Source: Bacteroidaceae bacterium
GTDB lineage: Bacteria > Bacteroidota > Bacteroidia > Bacteroidales > Bacteroidaceae
Length of the DNA: 64,000 nucleotides
Assembly: GCA_024398615.1 (NCBI GenBank)
Contig: JAKSIU010000001.1
Location: forward strand, 1-64,000
Direction of reading: 5' to 3'
The notes under the pieces were generated by a model. That model ran no database searches. It was not told where the DNA came from and saw only the letters and a program-made list of their open reading frames with translations. Both the position numbers and the translations under genes were made by a program. Below, piece by piece: positions 51,346-59,243 of the stretch (the stretch's first letter is position 1; each line of letters begins with the position of its first letter).

Positions 51346-52029
51346 ATGAGAAAAACCTTGTTGCTAATTGCATTAATGACGGCATGTTCCTTTGTTAATG
51401 CCCAGACTGTAGATGCTGTCTCAAAAGGAGGAACTGAATGTGAAATAGTCCTTGAACCAGGTTCTAGCCATAAGGGAGATTATCGTTACTATCAGCCTTT
51501 TGAGTTCTCTGTAAACTTAGGTTGTACCTCAGCAGGTATCCTTTATCCTGATACCCATGTTTCAACTGGCAATGGCATAGGTTGGAATGCAGGTTTCAGA
51601 GCCCAATTCAACAAAAACGCCTGGGGGCTCAGAACCGGTCTTTCATATGAACTGAACAAATCATTCGTAATTGATCAGATTAACCCTTTTGGGTCAGATT
51701 TCTCATTCCGCCAATCTGTTGTTAACATACCTGTGACATTTATGTATCACGGTAACCGCCAAGAGACTTTCGGCTTTTACTGTGGCGCAGGTTTCAACAT
51801 GCGTTATTCATTTGATTCATCATTGCAGACTCTAGACTATAAGACCAACAACTTGCAGTGGTACGGACATGGTGTATTTGGTTTCAGATTAGCCAATATC
51901 TATATTGAGGATGAAATCAGCGCCCAGATTAACAGCTTGTTCAAAACGGGTACAGGTGTTCCAAAAGCCAACCTTACGACCGTATCTTTGAAAATTGGTT
52001 GGATACTCCCACTTGACTTCGGAAAATAA
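51346..52029 (+). CDS. Outer-membrane beta-barrel (porin family-like) protein
   Basis: 227 residues from ATG 51346; the signal peptide MRKTLLLIALMTACSFVNAQ sets the start. The mature protein has alternating strands typical of small OmpW/porin-like barrels (RYYQPFEFSVNLGCTSAG, WNAGFRAQFNKNAWGLRTGLSYELN, VVNIPVTFMYHG, FGFYCGAGFNMRYSF) ending in IGWILPLDFGK. It is visibly AT-richer than the surrounding genome and lies between an IS remnant and the duplicated 207-bp repeat, so horizontal acquisition is likely. Confidence 0.82.
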   Translation: MRKTLLLIALMTACSFVNAQTVDAVSKGGTECEIVLEPGSSHKGDYRYYQPFEFSVNLGCTSAGILYPDTHVSTGNGIGWNAGFRAQFNKNAWGLRTGLSYELNKSFVIDQINPFGSDFSFRQSVVNIPVTFMYHGNRQETFGFYCGAGFNMRYSFDSSLQTLDYKTNNLQWYGHGVFGFRLANIYIEDEISAQINSLFKTGTGVPKANLTTVSLKIGWILPLDFGK

Positions 52030-52059
52030 CGACACAAGAAGTTAAGACTGTAAAAAAGA

Positions 52060-52095
52060 GATGGGCAGAATGCTATTCACTGCCCATCTTTTTTT
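52060..52095 (+). terminator. Terminator of the outer-membrane protein gene
   Basis: GATGGGCAG/CTGCCCATC stem followed by seven Ts, 30 bp after the stop codon. It is the same element as at 59-94. Confidence 0.85.
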
Positions 52096-52206
52096 ATGTC
52101 AGAACTGTTTCTGAATGAGGTGCGGCCATTTATCAGCCGCCCCGTAATTATCAGCTTTCGTGAAAGGTGATAGTTACGGGACTGAACCGATGCGCAGCAT
52201 CGGATG

Positions 52207-52261
52207 TTACGCAGGTGCTTGGGTTAGCTGCTTGCGCAGATTCTGAACTTCGGTTTTGAGT
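52207..52261 (-). pseudogene. Short 3' scrap of a lysis-type coiled-coil gene
   Basis: Encodes LKTEVQNLRKQLTQAPA and a stop on the minus strand, identical to the end of the fragment at 206-364. The reading frame is cut at 52261 by unrelated sequence. Confidence 0.75.
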
Positions 52262-52299
52262 GCCAAGATAGTTACCATACTTCGTGCCGCGACATTTTT

Positions 52300-52479
52300 G
52301 CATGCTGGATGGTGGGGTGTGCGGACTTTCCGTGGAATGGCCGATAAGCGACAAGGCCTTCCAGGCGTGAAGAAACGCGGCTGTCTGAGCGGCGAAGCCG
52401 CGAGTTCCGCGTTTCAGCCTGAAAGGCCGCAGGAGCAGGCCATGGAGCGGCAGTCCGCACACCCCACCATCCAGCATGC
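52300..52479. repeat. 180-bp palindromic element with perfect 27-bp ends
   Basis: The outer arms 52300-52326 and 52453-52479 are perfect inverted repeats of 27 bp (GCATGCTGGATGGTGGGGTG... and its complement). Nested inner stems include AAACGCGG/CCGCGTTT and an apical GCGGC-GAA-GCCGC (about 52389-52401). No protein is encoded. It could be a MITE-like element, a REP-type unit or a structured RNA gene. The rest of 52480-52636 holds nothing recognised. Confidence 0.85.
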
Positions 52480-52636
52480 AAAACCTGTATTCAAAGATGA
52501 TATCAGCAATCCACACTAAATTTCCACTGAGCCGTGATCCGCGTTTAACCCGCCACGTCTGCATCCACCATCCAAAACCATGAAATACAACCGTGCGGGA
52601 CGAACACAAAAAAAAGAGACCCGAAAAGGTCTCTTG

Positions 52637-52711
52637 TGGTAGCGCCTACGGGAATCGAACCCGTATGCCAAGATTGAGAATCTTGTATCCTAACCGTTAG
52701 ATGAAAGCGCC
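52637..52711 (-). tRNA. tRNA-Glu (anticodon CTC)
   Basis: On the minus strand: GGCGCTTTCATCTAACGGTT, anticodon loop TTCTCAA (CTC), T arm CGGGTTCGATTCCCG, acceptor GGCGC(T)...AGCGCC paired. CCA is encoded. It lies 25 bp from tRNA-Ser on the same strand. Confidence 0.94.
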
Positions 52712-52736
52712 ATCTATGTCTTTTGCAATGGAACTC

Positions 52737-52826
52737 TGGCGGAAGCTGGGGGATTCGAACCCCCGGTACAGTTACCCGTACGGCAGTTTAGCAAACTGCT
52801 GGTTTCAGCCACTCACCCAAACTTCC
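52737..52826 (-). tRNA. tRNA-Ser (anticodon GCT)
   Basis: On the minus strand: GGAAGTTTGGGTGAGTGGCT, anticodon loop TTGCTAA (GCT), a long variable arm (CCGTACGGGTAACTGTACC), T arm GGGGGTTCGAATCCCCC and discriminator G followed by encoded CCA. Confidence 0.95.
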
Positions 52827-52945
52827 CTCAGGTTATCGCTTCACCAAGCGTACCATTAGCGGGCACAAAAGTAATGGTCTGATTTGAACCCTGCAAGTTT
52901 TCAACGGTTTTTTTCAAAAAAGAATATCATTCAGATCAAGTTTCG

Positions 52946-52984
52946 CAAAAATGAAGAGGCCCGCCAAATGAATGGCAGGCCCCT
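52946..52984 (-). terminator. Terminator of the CE15 gene
   Basis: On the minus strand AGGCCTGCCA-TTCATT-TGGCGGGCCT forms a 10-bp stem with one G-U pair, followed by CTTCATTTTT. It lies just after the esterase stop. Confidence 0.7.
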
Positions 52985-53005
52985 TGGATATTATCGTATA
53001 AACGT

Positions 53006-54274
53006 TCAATCCTTTGCCAGACCGCTGATTTCCTTTACCCAAGGAATCATTTCGTTCAGATCAATGCCGAACTCAGGCAGGTTGGCCTTGATCTTCTCGT
53101 CGATGTGACGGTAGTCGGTATCAACGTCCTTACCCAGCATGAACTTCTGGATGAATGCATCAACCTCAGGATTCTGGCTCTTTGGAAGAGCGCAGTGGCC
53201 ATGACCGCCCTGGATTGAGTATGCCATACGATCTTCGATGCCGAACTTCTTCCATACTTCACGGGCTGCTACGCATGAAACGTAACCGGCCTCGTCAGAC
53301 AGCCATGTGTAGTCGGTATTGCCAAGAACGAGGAGAGCACGCGGGCAGACAAGAGCCACCAGTTCGTGATGGTCCATTGGGAGCTTGGTCACATTCTCAT
53401 CCTTCCAGTCCCACATTGATTCCTTGAACCAGTGGTTGTCGGTACGGCCCAGTTTCTCAACGCCCTGAGAACCGCGGAACGGGTCAGCGATCTCTGAAAC
53501 ACGCCATGCGGCAGCACCACCGCCACCCGGCTCCTGAGCTACGCACAGAGCGATACGCTCGTCAAATGCAGCTGACCACAAGGCCATCTTGCCGGCGAAT
53601 GAGCAACCTGTAATACCAATGTGCTTCATGTCAATCTTTGATGCGGCACCTACAATCTCGAGACCGTCAATAAGACGGCTTGCACCCCAAGGCCACATTG
53701 AATATGCACCGTTCTCAACCAGCTCAGGATAAAGCTTGTTGATGGGTTCGTTGCCACGTCTCTGCTGATGGGCCATAACCTGGCCGAAAGTATAGACCAT
53801 TGTGGCAATGCCGTTCTCCTTCCAGTACGATGCAGGCATCAGGTTGACACCGCTGCAGCCAATCATCAGTGGGAAAGGACCGTCACCTTCAGGATAGGTG
53901 ATCTTTGCCGTAAGGGTAAGAGTTTCACCGTTCTCAGTGACCTTCACGGTCAGGGTATTGTTCTCAAGGCTTGCCTCGATGTTCTCCTTGGCTACCAGCG
54001 GCTTGACGCCAACCTCGTAGTGATAGAGCTCGTTGACTATTTCAGCACGGCGCTTTTCCCAATCCTTGAACTTCTTGACCTGCTTCTTGCTGCCGGTGAA
54101 TTCGAAAGGATTCGGAAGAGACTTGATTTCAGTTGCAGTTTCCGGTGTAACGTAAGCCGGTTCAGCATACTTGGCACCTGTGAATTCCTGATCATAAACC
54201 AGAGGAATGTTCTTCTGGGCGTTTGCCTGAACTGCCAGTACGGCACATGCGGCAATCATTAAAATTTTCTTCAT
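53006..54274 (-). CDS. Glucuronoyl esterase, CE15
   Basis: 422 residues from ATG 54274 (signal peptide MKKILMIAACAVLAVQANA). The alpha/beta hydrolase has the CE15 nucleophile motif GITGCSFAGKMALW (Ser in G-C-S-x-x-G-K) and the catalytic His in SIQGGHGHCALP. Other landmarks are PLMIGCSGVNLMPASYW and GAYSMWPWGASRLIDGLE. It cleaves the ester between 4-O-methylglucuronic acid on xylan and lignin alcohols. Together with GH10 and GH51 it indicates lignified arabinoglucuronoxylan as a target. Confidence 0.92.
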   Translation of the reverse strand: MKKILMIAACAVLAVQANAQKNIPLVYDQEFTGAKYAEPAYVTPETATEIKSLPNPFEFTGSKKQVKKFKDWEKRRAEIVNELYHYEVGVKPLVAKENIEASLENNTLTVKVTENGETLTLTAKITYPEGDGPFPLMIGCSGVNLMPASYWKENGIATMVYTFGQVMAHQQRRGNEPINKLYPELVENGAYSMWPWGASRLIDGLEIVGAASKIDMKHIGITGCSFAGKMALWSAAFDERIALCVAQEPGGGGAAAWRVSEIADPFRGSQGVEKLGRTDNHWFKESMWDWKDENVTKLPMDHHELVALVCPRALLVLGNTDYTWLSDEAGYVSCVAAREVWKKFGIEDRMAYSIQGGHGHCALPKSQNPEVDAFIQKFMLGKDVDTDYRHIDEKIKANLPEFGIDLNEMIPWVKEISGLAKD

Positions 54275-54357
54275 TCTGATTATTATTTGGTTAGTATATT
54301 CAAATTGCCGTAAAGATAGGAAATCATTCAACGTGAATAATCAAAATGACGTAAAAA

Positions 54358-55365
54358 TCAATATTCAATTCTAAGGCCGATGGGCAGATGGTCGGAAAAG
54401 CCATGCTGATAACGTCGTCCGTTGAAGGTACGCAGCGGCTTTTTTCCACCGTAATCATTATCATCCTCCAACATGAACTCCAATCGCCAGACCTTTTCAT
54501 CGACAATGTTGCTGCAGCCCAATCCATTCAGGAACGAAGCCGAGACCACGAACTGGTCATAGCTGTCCCATCGGCCCTGATAACGATAACTGCCACCGGT
54601 ATGATCCATCACCGTGACCAGTTCGCCATCAGGCAGATCCGCACCACAGTCAATTCCTTTTGCTCCAAGGCCTTCAACTACGGCCGGGCAATCGGTGCCC
54701 TCATTCAAGTCACCCATAATGATAATGTAAGGCTTGCGGCGGACCGCAATGACGCTGTCGACTGACTGACGGACTTGGCGGGCTGCCACCATACGGCGCG
54801 GCTCCGTTTCTTTCTCGCCACCTATGCGGGAAGGCCAGTGACACACGTAGATGTCCAGGGTGTCCCCGCTTGCAATGCGTCCCGTCGCATGCAGGATATC
54901 ACGCGTAGGAGAGTCTGAATATCCGCTTATGTCGACAGGTATGGATTCGTAGCCGGTAAGCTGGAACTCCCCACGGCGGTACAGCAGAGCCACATCTATC
55001 CCTCGCAGGTCAGGGGAATCGGTCATGACATAACGGTACGATGCGCCCTTCAGCGCCGACCTTGCCGTCAGATCACGCAGAACCGTATCGTTCTCCACCT
55101 CGCAAAGACCCACAATCCCAGGCAATCCGTCATCACCGACTGCGGCAATTACCTTGGCCACAGCATCCAGTTTGTTCCAGTAACGTTTTTCCGTCCAACG
55201 GTATGAACCTTGAGGTGTGAATTCGTCATCGTTCTTCAGAGAATCGTCAACGGCATCAAAAAGGTTTTCCGTGTTAAAGAACATTACCGTCAAACTCTGC
55301 TGTCCCCAGACAGGCATACTCAAAAGAATGACACAAAGGGAGATGACAAGACAACGTGTTTTCAT
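54358..55365 (-). CDS. Secreted endonuclease/exonuclease/phosphatase family protein
   Basis: 335 residues with a signal peptide (MKTRCLVISLCVILLSMPVWG). Motifs of the family are in order: TVMFFNTENLFD, VGLCEVENDTVL (metal Glu), YVCHWPSR, IIMGDLNEGTD (Asp/Asn) and GFSDHLPIGLR (catalytic DH). The substrate (nucleic acid or phosphoester) is unknown. It is followed by the CE15 gene on the same strand. Confidence 0.9.
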   Translation of the reverse strand: MKTRCLVISLCVILLSMPVWGQQSLTVMFFNTENLFDAVDDSLKNDDEFTPQGSYRWTEKRYWNKLDAVAKVIAAVGDDGLPGIVGLCEVENDTVLRDLTARSALKGASYRYVMTDSPDLRGIDVALLYRRGEFQLTGYESIPVDISGYSDSPTRDILHATGRIASGDTLDIYVCHWPSRIGGEKETEPRRMVAARQVRQSVDSVIAVRRKPYIIIMGDLNEGTDCPAVVEGLGAKGIDCGADLPDGELVTVMDHTGGSYRYQGRWDSYDQFVVSASFLNGLGCSNIVDEKVWRLEFMLEDDNDYGGKKPLRTFNGRRYQHGFSDHLPIGLRIEY

Positions 55366-55382
55366 GAAGACTTAAAAATGTT

Positions 55383-56819
55383 TTATTCGGCAAAAAAGGA
55401 TTGGTAGCATCCGGCATCGGCTCCCGAGACAGGTCTTTGAGTACCACAGAGATCCTGTGGCCAGTCAACCGACAAGCTGTCAGCTATGCCACGGGCACGC
55501 GAAAGTGAATCCGGCAGGAACACGCTGTCATAACCGCGAACCGACTTTCCGATGAAGTTGGCAGCCCCTGAAAGATCAGACGACTGGTGTTCAAAGACGG
55601 CACCATGATAAAAGATGCGAGCGGTATCCTTTGTCAGAACCAGAGAATGTGAAACGTCAATCCTGTCAGAATATTTTTCCAGCACGGAATCCGATACAAG
55701 AAACTCGTCAGCATGTCTCCCGGTGATTATGCAGTCGCGGAAGACTGCTCCGTCAAAAGCGGTGTCCGCAGCACCGGGCGCAAGATTTACAGCAGCTATG
55801 CCCATATTCCAGACAGACAGCGAAGCAATGGTTGAGAACACCACCTCAGTCCTGCCGCCACGTATGTCCATGCAATATTCTCCGGCATTGGTAATCTGCG
55901 AATTGGCTATGGCAATTCTGCACTCTTCAGCCTCTATGCAATTGCCCGTGACATTATGGACAATGCTGGACACAAGCTCGAATTTGGACCGGTCGCAATT
56001 GGAACTGTCAGCACGCAGTCCGAACTCTCCGCCACGGATCATGCAGTTCTCAAAGCGGTTTCCGAAACTGCCGATCCCCAGTTCTATTCCCTTCCACTGT
56101 GAATCCAGCAGACTGTACGGAAGGTCTTCAAGCACACGGTCAAGACGGTCGCCCGCAAAAAGAATCTGACTGTCACGGGTCCCTAAAGCAAGTATACGCC
56201 CATCGGCCTTCAGAAAAGCACCGTTATGGAAATACAGACTTGTGCCCGGAGCAATCTCAAGGCAGGCTCCGGATGCCACATACAGACTGTCATAGATAAG
56301 ATACGGCAACCTGGCGTCAAAATGTGTGTCCTGTGTGATACAGCTGCCGTCAAGGCGGACCGCATTCACTGATGACGCACTCAGAACCACGTACTGGGAC
56401 ACCCCGCTTTCAAGCAGAAAAGCAATCGAGTCAAGAAGCAGCGAGACCGGATTGTCCGAAACGCCGGTCGGCCTGACACGAACGAAACAGATCACGCTGT
56501 CATGAGGCGCCACCTCAAGCCCGGCTATCGAGGTCCCGTCAAAACCGTCAACCGACATCTGGAAAGGGCTGTCATTCCCACCGCACAGCAATGCATCAAA
56601 ACGTATGGCCCTGTCATTGCCGTTATAAGCCACCAGCATTCCGGAGGCCGATGTCACGCCGACAAAGATGCTGTCCAGCTCCAGAGTGTCGCACGAAAAC
56701 GAAAGACGGTCCTCCGGACTGGTGGAATACTCAATCCTGCCATAGCACGACTGCAACATCACGACCGCAACCGCAATAATGGCAAAACAGAAACTGATGA
56801 TTGGTTTTGTATTCCGCAT
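55383..56819 (-). CDS. Parallel beta-helix lipoprotein
   Basis: 478 residues from ATG 56819. Lipoprotein signal MRNTKPIISFCFAIIAVAVVMLQSC. The N-terminal third resembles an Ig-like/DUF1573-type domain (LELDSIFVGVTSASGMLVAYN). The rest has beta-helix rungs (GNRFENCMIRGGEFGLRAD, NSQITNAGEYCMDIRGGRTEVVFSTIASL). A conserved C-terminal RPVSGADAGCYQ tail matches a common Bacteroidales family. A TACCTTTG promoter box (56828-56835, minus) is only 9 bp from the ATG, so the mRNA is probably leaderless. The gene ends 18 bp before the next gene start. Confidence 0.82.
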   Translation of the reverse strand: MRNTKPIISFCFAIIAVAVVMLQSCYGRIEYSTSPEDRLSFSCDTLELDSIFVGVTSASGMLVAYNGNDRAIRFDALLCGGNDSPFQMSVDGFDGTSIAGLEVAPHDSVICFVRVRPTGVSDNPVSLLLDSIAFLLESGVSQYVVLSASSVNAVRLDGSCITQDTHFDARLPYLIYDSLYVASGACLEIAPGTSLYFHNGAFLKADGRILALGTRDSQILFAGDRLDRVLEDLPYSLLDSQWKGIELGIGSFGNRFENCMIRGGEFGLRADSSNCDRSKFELVSSIVHNVTGNCIEAEECRIAIANSQITNAGEYCMDIRGGRTEVVFSTIASLSVWNMGIAAVNLAPGAADTAFDGAVFRDCIITGRHADEFLVSDSVLEKYSDRIDVSHSLVLTKDTARIFYHGAVFEHQSSDLSGAANFIGKSVRGYDSVFLPDSLSRARGIADSLSVDWPQDLCGTQRPVSGADAGCYQSFFAE

Positions 56820-56827
56820 ATATGTGG

Positions 56828-56854
56828 CAAAGGTAAAAATAAAAAGTATCTTTG
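56828..56854. promoter_or_regulatory. Back-to-back promoter boxes of the beta-helix and transporter genes
   Basis: TACCTTTG on the minus strand (56828-56835) and TATCTTTG on the plus strand (56847-56854), both exact fits to TAnnTTTG, are separated by 11 bp. The two transcripts therefore start from overlapping promoters. Confidence 0.7.
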
Positions 56855-56877
56855 CACAGATAATAGACCATTTCATA

Positions 56878-57873
56878 ATGAAGGACAGACTGCTATCTTT
56901 TCTTAAGGACTGGATGCTTGTCATTGGCATCATTATAGGAATCAGCTCATATCTGATTTACCTGCGTCTGCCATTCCTTCATTCCGCAGGCCCGCATATC
57001 GAGCAGGCCATACACTCTATCCAGCCCTGCCTTCTGTTCCTTATGCTGTTCATCAGTTTCTGCCGCATAAGTCCAAGGCAGCTTACTCTGAAGAAATGGC
57101 ATTTGAAGAACCTGGCCATTCAGATATCGGCTTTCCTGTTGTTTTCGGCAATTGTCATCTGGGCCATGCGCAGCCAGTCGCAAGCGGCAACATGGGTTGT
57201 CAGAAACCGTCTGCTGTTTGAAACCGGCATGCTGTGCATGATATGCCCCACAGCCACATCGTGCGCCGTAGTGACAGGACGCCTGGGAGGCGACATGGCC
57301 CAAGTTGTCATGTACACCATAATGATTAACCTGACCGTGGCCATTCTGGTTCCGCTCACCGTTCCGCTATTATACCCGCAAGCAGGCATCAGTTTCATGC
57401 AAGCCTTTGCCGGAATCATAGCCAAGGTGTTTCCGCTGCTCATCCTGCCCTGCCTGACAGCATGGGCTATCCGTCTTATCATGCCGAAACTTCATGACTG
57501 GGTAGCAGGACACACCTCCATTTCATTCTATCTGTGGAGCGTTGCCCTGACTTTTGCCATAACCTTAAGCACCAAAGCCATAGTCCAGAGTCATTGCAGC
57601 CTGTGGATCCTGCTGGAAATGGCTTTCATTTCCCTTGCCTGCTGTCTTTTCCAGTTCTGGGCTGGAGGAAAGATCGGAACACGTTACGGCAACCGTGTCG
57701 AAGGCAGTCAGTCAATGGGTCAGAAGAACACCGTGTTCGGCATCTGGATGGGCTACACATTCTGGGACCCGCTCCTGTCCGTTTCCGGAGGCATGTACAC
57801 CATCTGGCACAACATGCGCAATACCATTCAACTGTACCGTCACAGCCACGGAAAGTCATCGAACGGCAGATAG
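56878..57873 (+). CDS. BASS-like membrane transporter
   Basis: 331 residues from ATG 56878, with about nine to ten helices. CPTATSCAVVTGRLGGDMAQVVMYTIMINLTVAI resembles the core of the bile acid:sodium symporter superfamily, followed by VFPLLILPCLTAW. C-terminal NTVFGIWMGYTFWDPLLSVSGGMYTIWHN completes it. The substrate is unknown. It overlaps the convergent AraC-type gene by 34 bp. Confidence 0.75.
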   Translation: MKDRLLSFLKDWMLVIGIIIGISSYLIYLRLPFLHSAGPHIEQAIHSIQPCLLFLMLFISFCRISPRQLTLKKWHLKNLAIQISAFLLFSAIVIWAMRSQSQAATWVVRNRLLFETGMLCMICPTATSCAVVTGRLGGDMAQVVMYTIMINLTVAILVPLTVPLLYPQAGISFMQAFAGIIAKVFPLLILPCLTAWAIRLIMPKLHDWVAGHTSISFYLWSVALTFAITLSTKAIVQSHCSLWILLEMAFISLACCLFQFWAGGKIGTRYGNRVEGSQSMGQKNTVFGIWMGYTFWDPLLSVSGGMYTIWHNMRNTIQLYRHSHGKSSNGR

Positions 57874-58337
57874 TGCTCTTCAGCAAGAGCACAGTTCCAC
57901 CTTGCCTGTGCCAGTTTCGTAAGATCCAGTTGAACCGATGTCCCATCTGCCAAAGGCAGTTCATAAACCAGCAGCGACTCATCGGCAGTATCCAGTTCAC
58001 CGCTTTGCCAAAGGTTTCTGAACCTGCTTGGTGTAAGGTCGTTATGTCTATGGAAAAGACAACAGAAATGCGGCACGTCCTCCAGTCCGACCATACTTCC
58101 GATTTCGCCCACATTCAACCGCGTCAGAGCCAGCAGGTGTTTTGCCAGATTCATCCTTACATCGGTTATCACTTTCATCGGCGACAGTCCTGCTACACGT
58201 CTGACATGGAGGAACAGCGTTCCACGGCTCATGCACATCATATCGGAATAATTGCACACTTTCACGTTACTGTCCGTCACATAAATTTCAAGCAGGCTCA
58301 TGAACTCATCAAAAACCTCTCTGTCATACCCAGTCAT
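57840..58337 (-). CDS. AraC-family transcription regulator, HTH domain only
   Basis: 165 residues. Residues 20-115 form an AraC-type double helix-turn-helix: FDEFMSLLEIYVTDSNVKVCNYSDMMCMSRGTLFLHVRRVAGLSPMKVITDVRMNLAKHLL...VGEIGSMVGLEDVPHFCCLFHRHNDLTPSRF. It has no sensor domain, like the detached C-terminus of a hybrid two-component protein. The tail (about 120-165) is unlike AraC proteins. It overlaps the convergent transporter gene by 34 bp, so antisense interference is possible. Confidence 0.85.
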   Translation of the reverse strand: MTGYDREVFDEFMSLLEIYVTDSNVKVCNYSDMMCMSRGTLFLHVRRVAGLSPMKVITDVRMNLAKHLLALTRLNVGEIGSMVGLEDVPHFCCLFHRHNDLTPSRFRNLWQSGELDTADESLLVYELPLADGTSVQLDLTKLAQARWNCALAEEHYLPFDDFPWL

Positions 58338-58458
58338 TATTTATTGGTGTAATTGGTTAATTCCACCAAAGAAGGACATTTAAACAGAGAATAAATTTGT
58401 CATTTGTTCATAATGTCGACCGTTTTCTTCCTTTTTTCCACCAATATTGGCATAGAAA

Positions 58459-58514
58459 TGGCAAAAGTCCCACCACGGGGATTGAGCAGTCACCCGATGG
58501 CAGGACTTTTATCC
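58459..58514 (-). terminator. Hairpin downstream of rprY
   Basis: AAAAGTCC (58463-58470) and GGACTTTT (58503-58510) form an 8-bp outer stem around a GC-rich interior, with a short T run on the minus strand. It is probably the end of the rprXY transcript. Confidence 0.5.
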
Positions 58515-58540
58515 TGATTCTGTAAAAAAATATCAGAGCA

Positions 58541-59242
58541 TTATTCTTCGGTCTCAGGGACTATCAGCTTGTAGCCCTTTCCGTGAATATTGATGATTTC
58601 GACCGATTCATCATCCTTGAGGTGCTTACGCAGTTTTGTGATATAGACATCCATACTGCGCGCATTGAAATAGTTGTCGTCAATCCAGATTGACTTCAAT
58701 GCGAAATCGCGCTGAAGTATCTCATTCTGATGCAGACAAAGCAGGTGCAGAAGTTCCGATTCCTTGGTCGTCAGTTTGACAGTCTTGTCATCAATTGAAA
58801 GAATCTGCTTCTTTGAATCGAAAGTGAAGCGCCCTATGTTGAAGAGTGAAACCTCACGGTTCTTCTTGCCTCTGACGCGACGGAGAATGGCTTCCATCCT
58901 GAGAGTCAGTTCCTCCATGCTGAACGGTTTGGTGATATAGTCATCGGCTCCTATCTTGAATCCTTCAAGAACATCCTCCTTCAAGTTCTTTGCAGTCAGG
59001 AACATGATTGGAATTTCCGAGTTGACGGCACGTATTTCCTTGGCGAGAGTGAAGCCATCCTTTTTGGGCATCATCACGTCAAGTGCGCAGATATCATACT
59101 TGCCCTTGATGAAGGCCTTGTATCCGGCATCGCCATCCGGGCACAGTTCCGCATTGTAGCCCTTGGCCTGAAGATATTCTCTGAGCAGCATACCCAGATT
59201 CTCGTCATCTTCACAAAGTAGAATGTTGACTTTTTCGTCCAT
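58541..59242 (-). CDS. rprY: OmpR-family response regulator RprY
   Basis: 233 residues. Receiver domain with LCEDDENLG, phospho-acceptor CALDVMMPKKDG, FLTAKN and DYITKPF. The C-terminal winged helix (about 135-228) ends KLRKHLKDDESVEIINIHGKGYKLIV. The sequence is typical of Bacteroidales RprY. It lies 1 bp after its cognate kinase. Confidence 0.93.
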   Translation of the reverse strand: MDEKVNILLCEDDENLGMLLREYLQAKGYNAELCPDGDAGYKAFIKGKYDICALDVMMPKKDGFTLAKEIRAVNSEIPIMFLTAKNLKEDVLEGFKIGADDYITKPFSMEELTLRMEAILRRVRGKKNREVSLFNIGRFTFDSKKQILSIDDKTVKLTTKESELLHLLCLHQNEILQRDFALKSIWIDDNYFNARSMDVYITKLRKHLKDDESVEIINIHGKGYKLIVPETEE

Positions 59243-59243
59243 G

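Larger units (their letters stand above)
52055..52261. repeat. 207-bp direct repeat, right copy
   Basis: Identical to 54-260 by eye. It begins 25 bp after the outer-membrane protein stop and supplies that gene with its terminator. Beyond 52261 the sequence is unrelated, whereas the left copy continues further into the coiled-coil gene. Confidence 0.93.
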
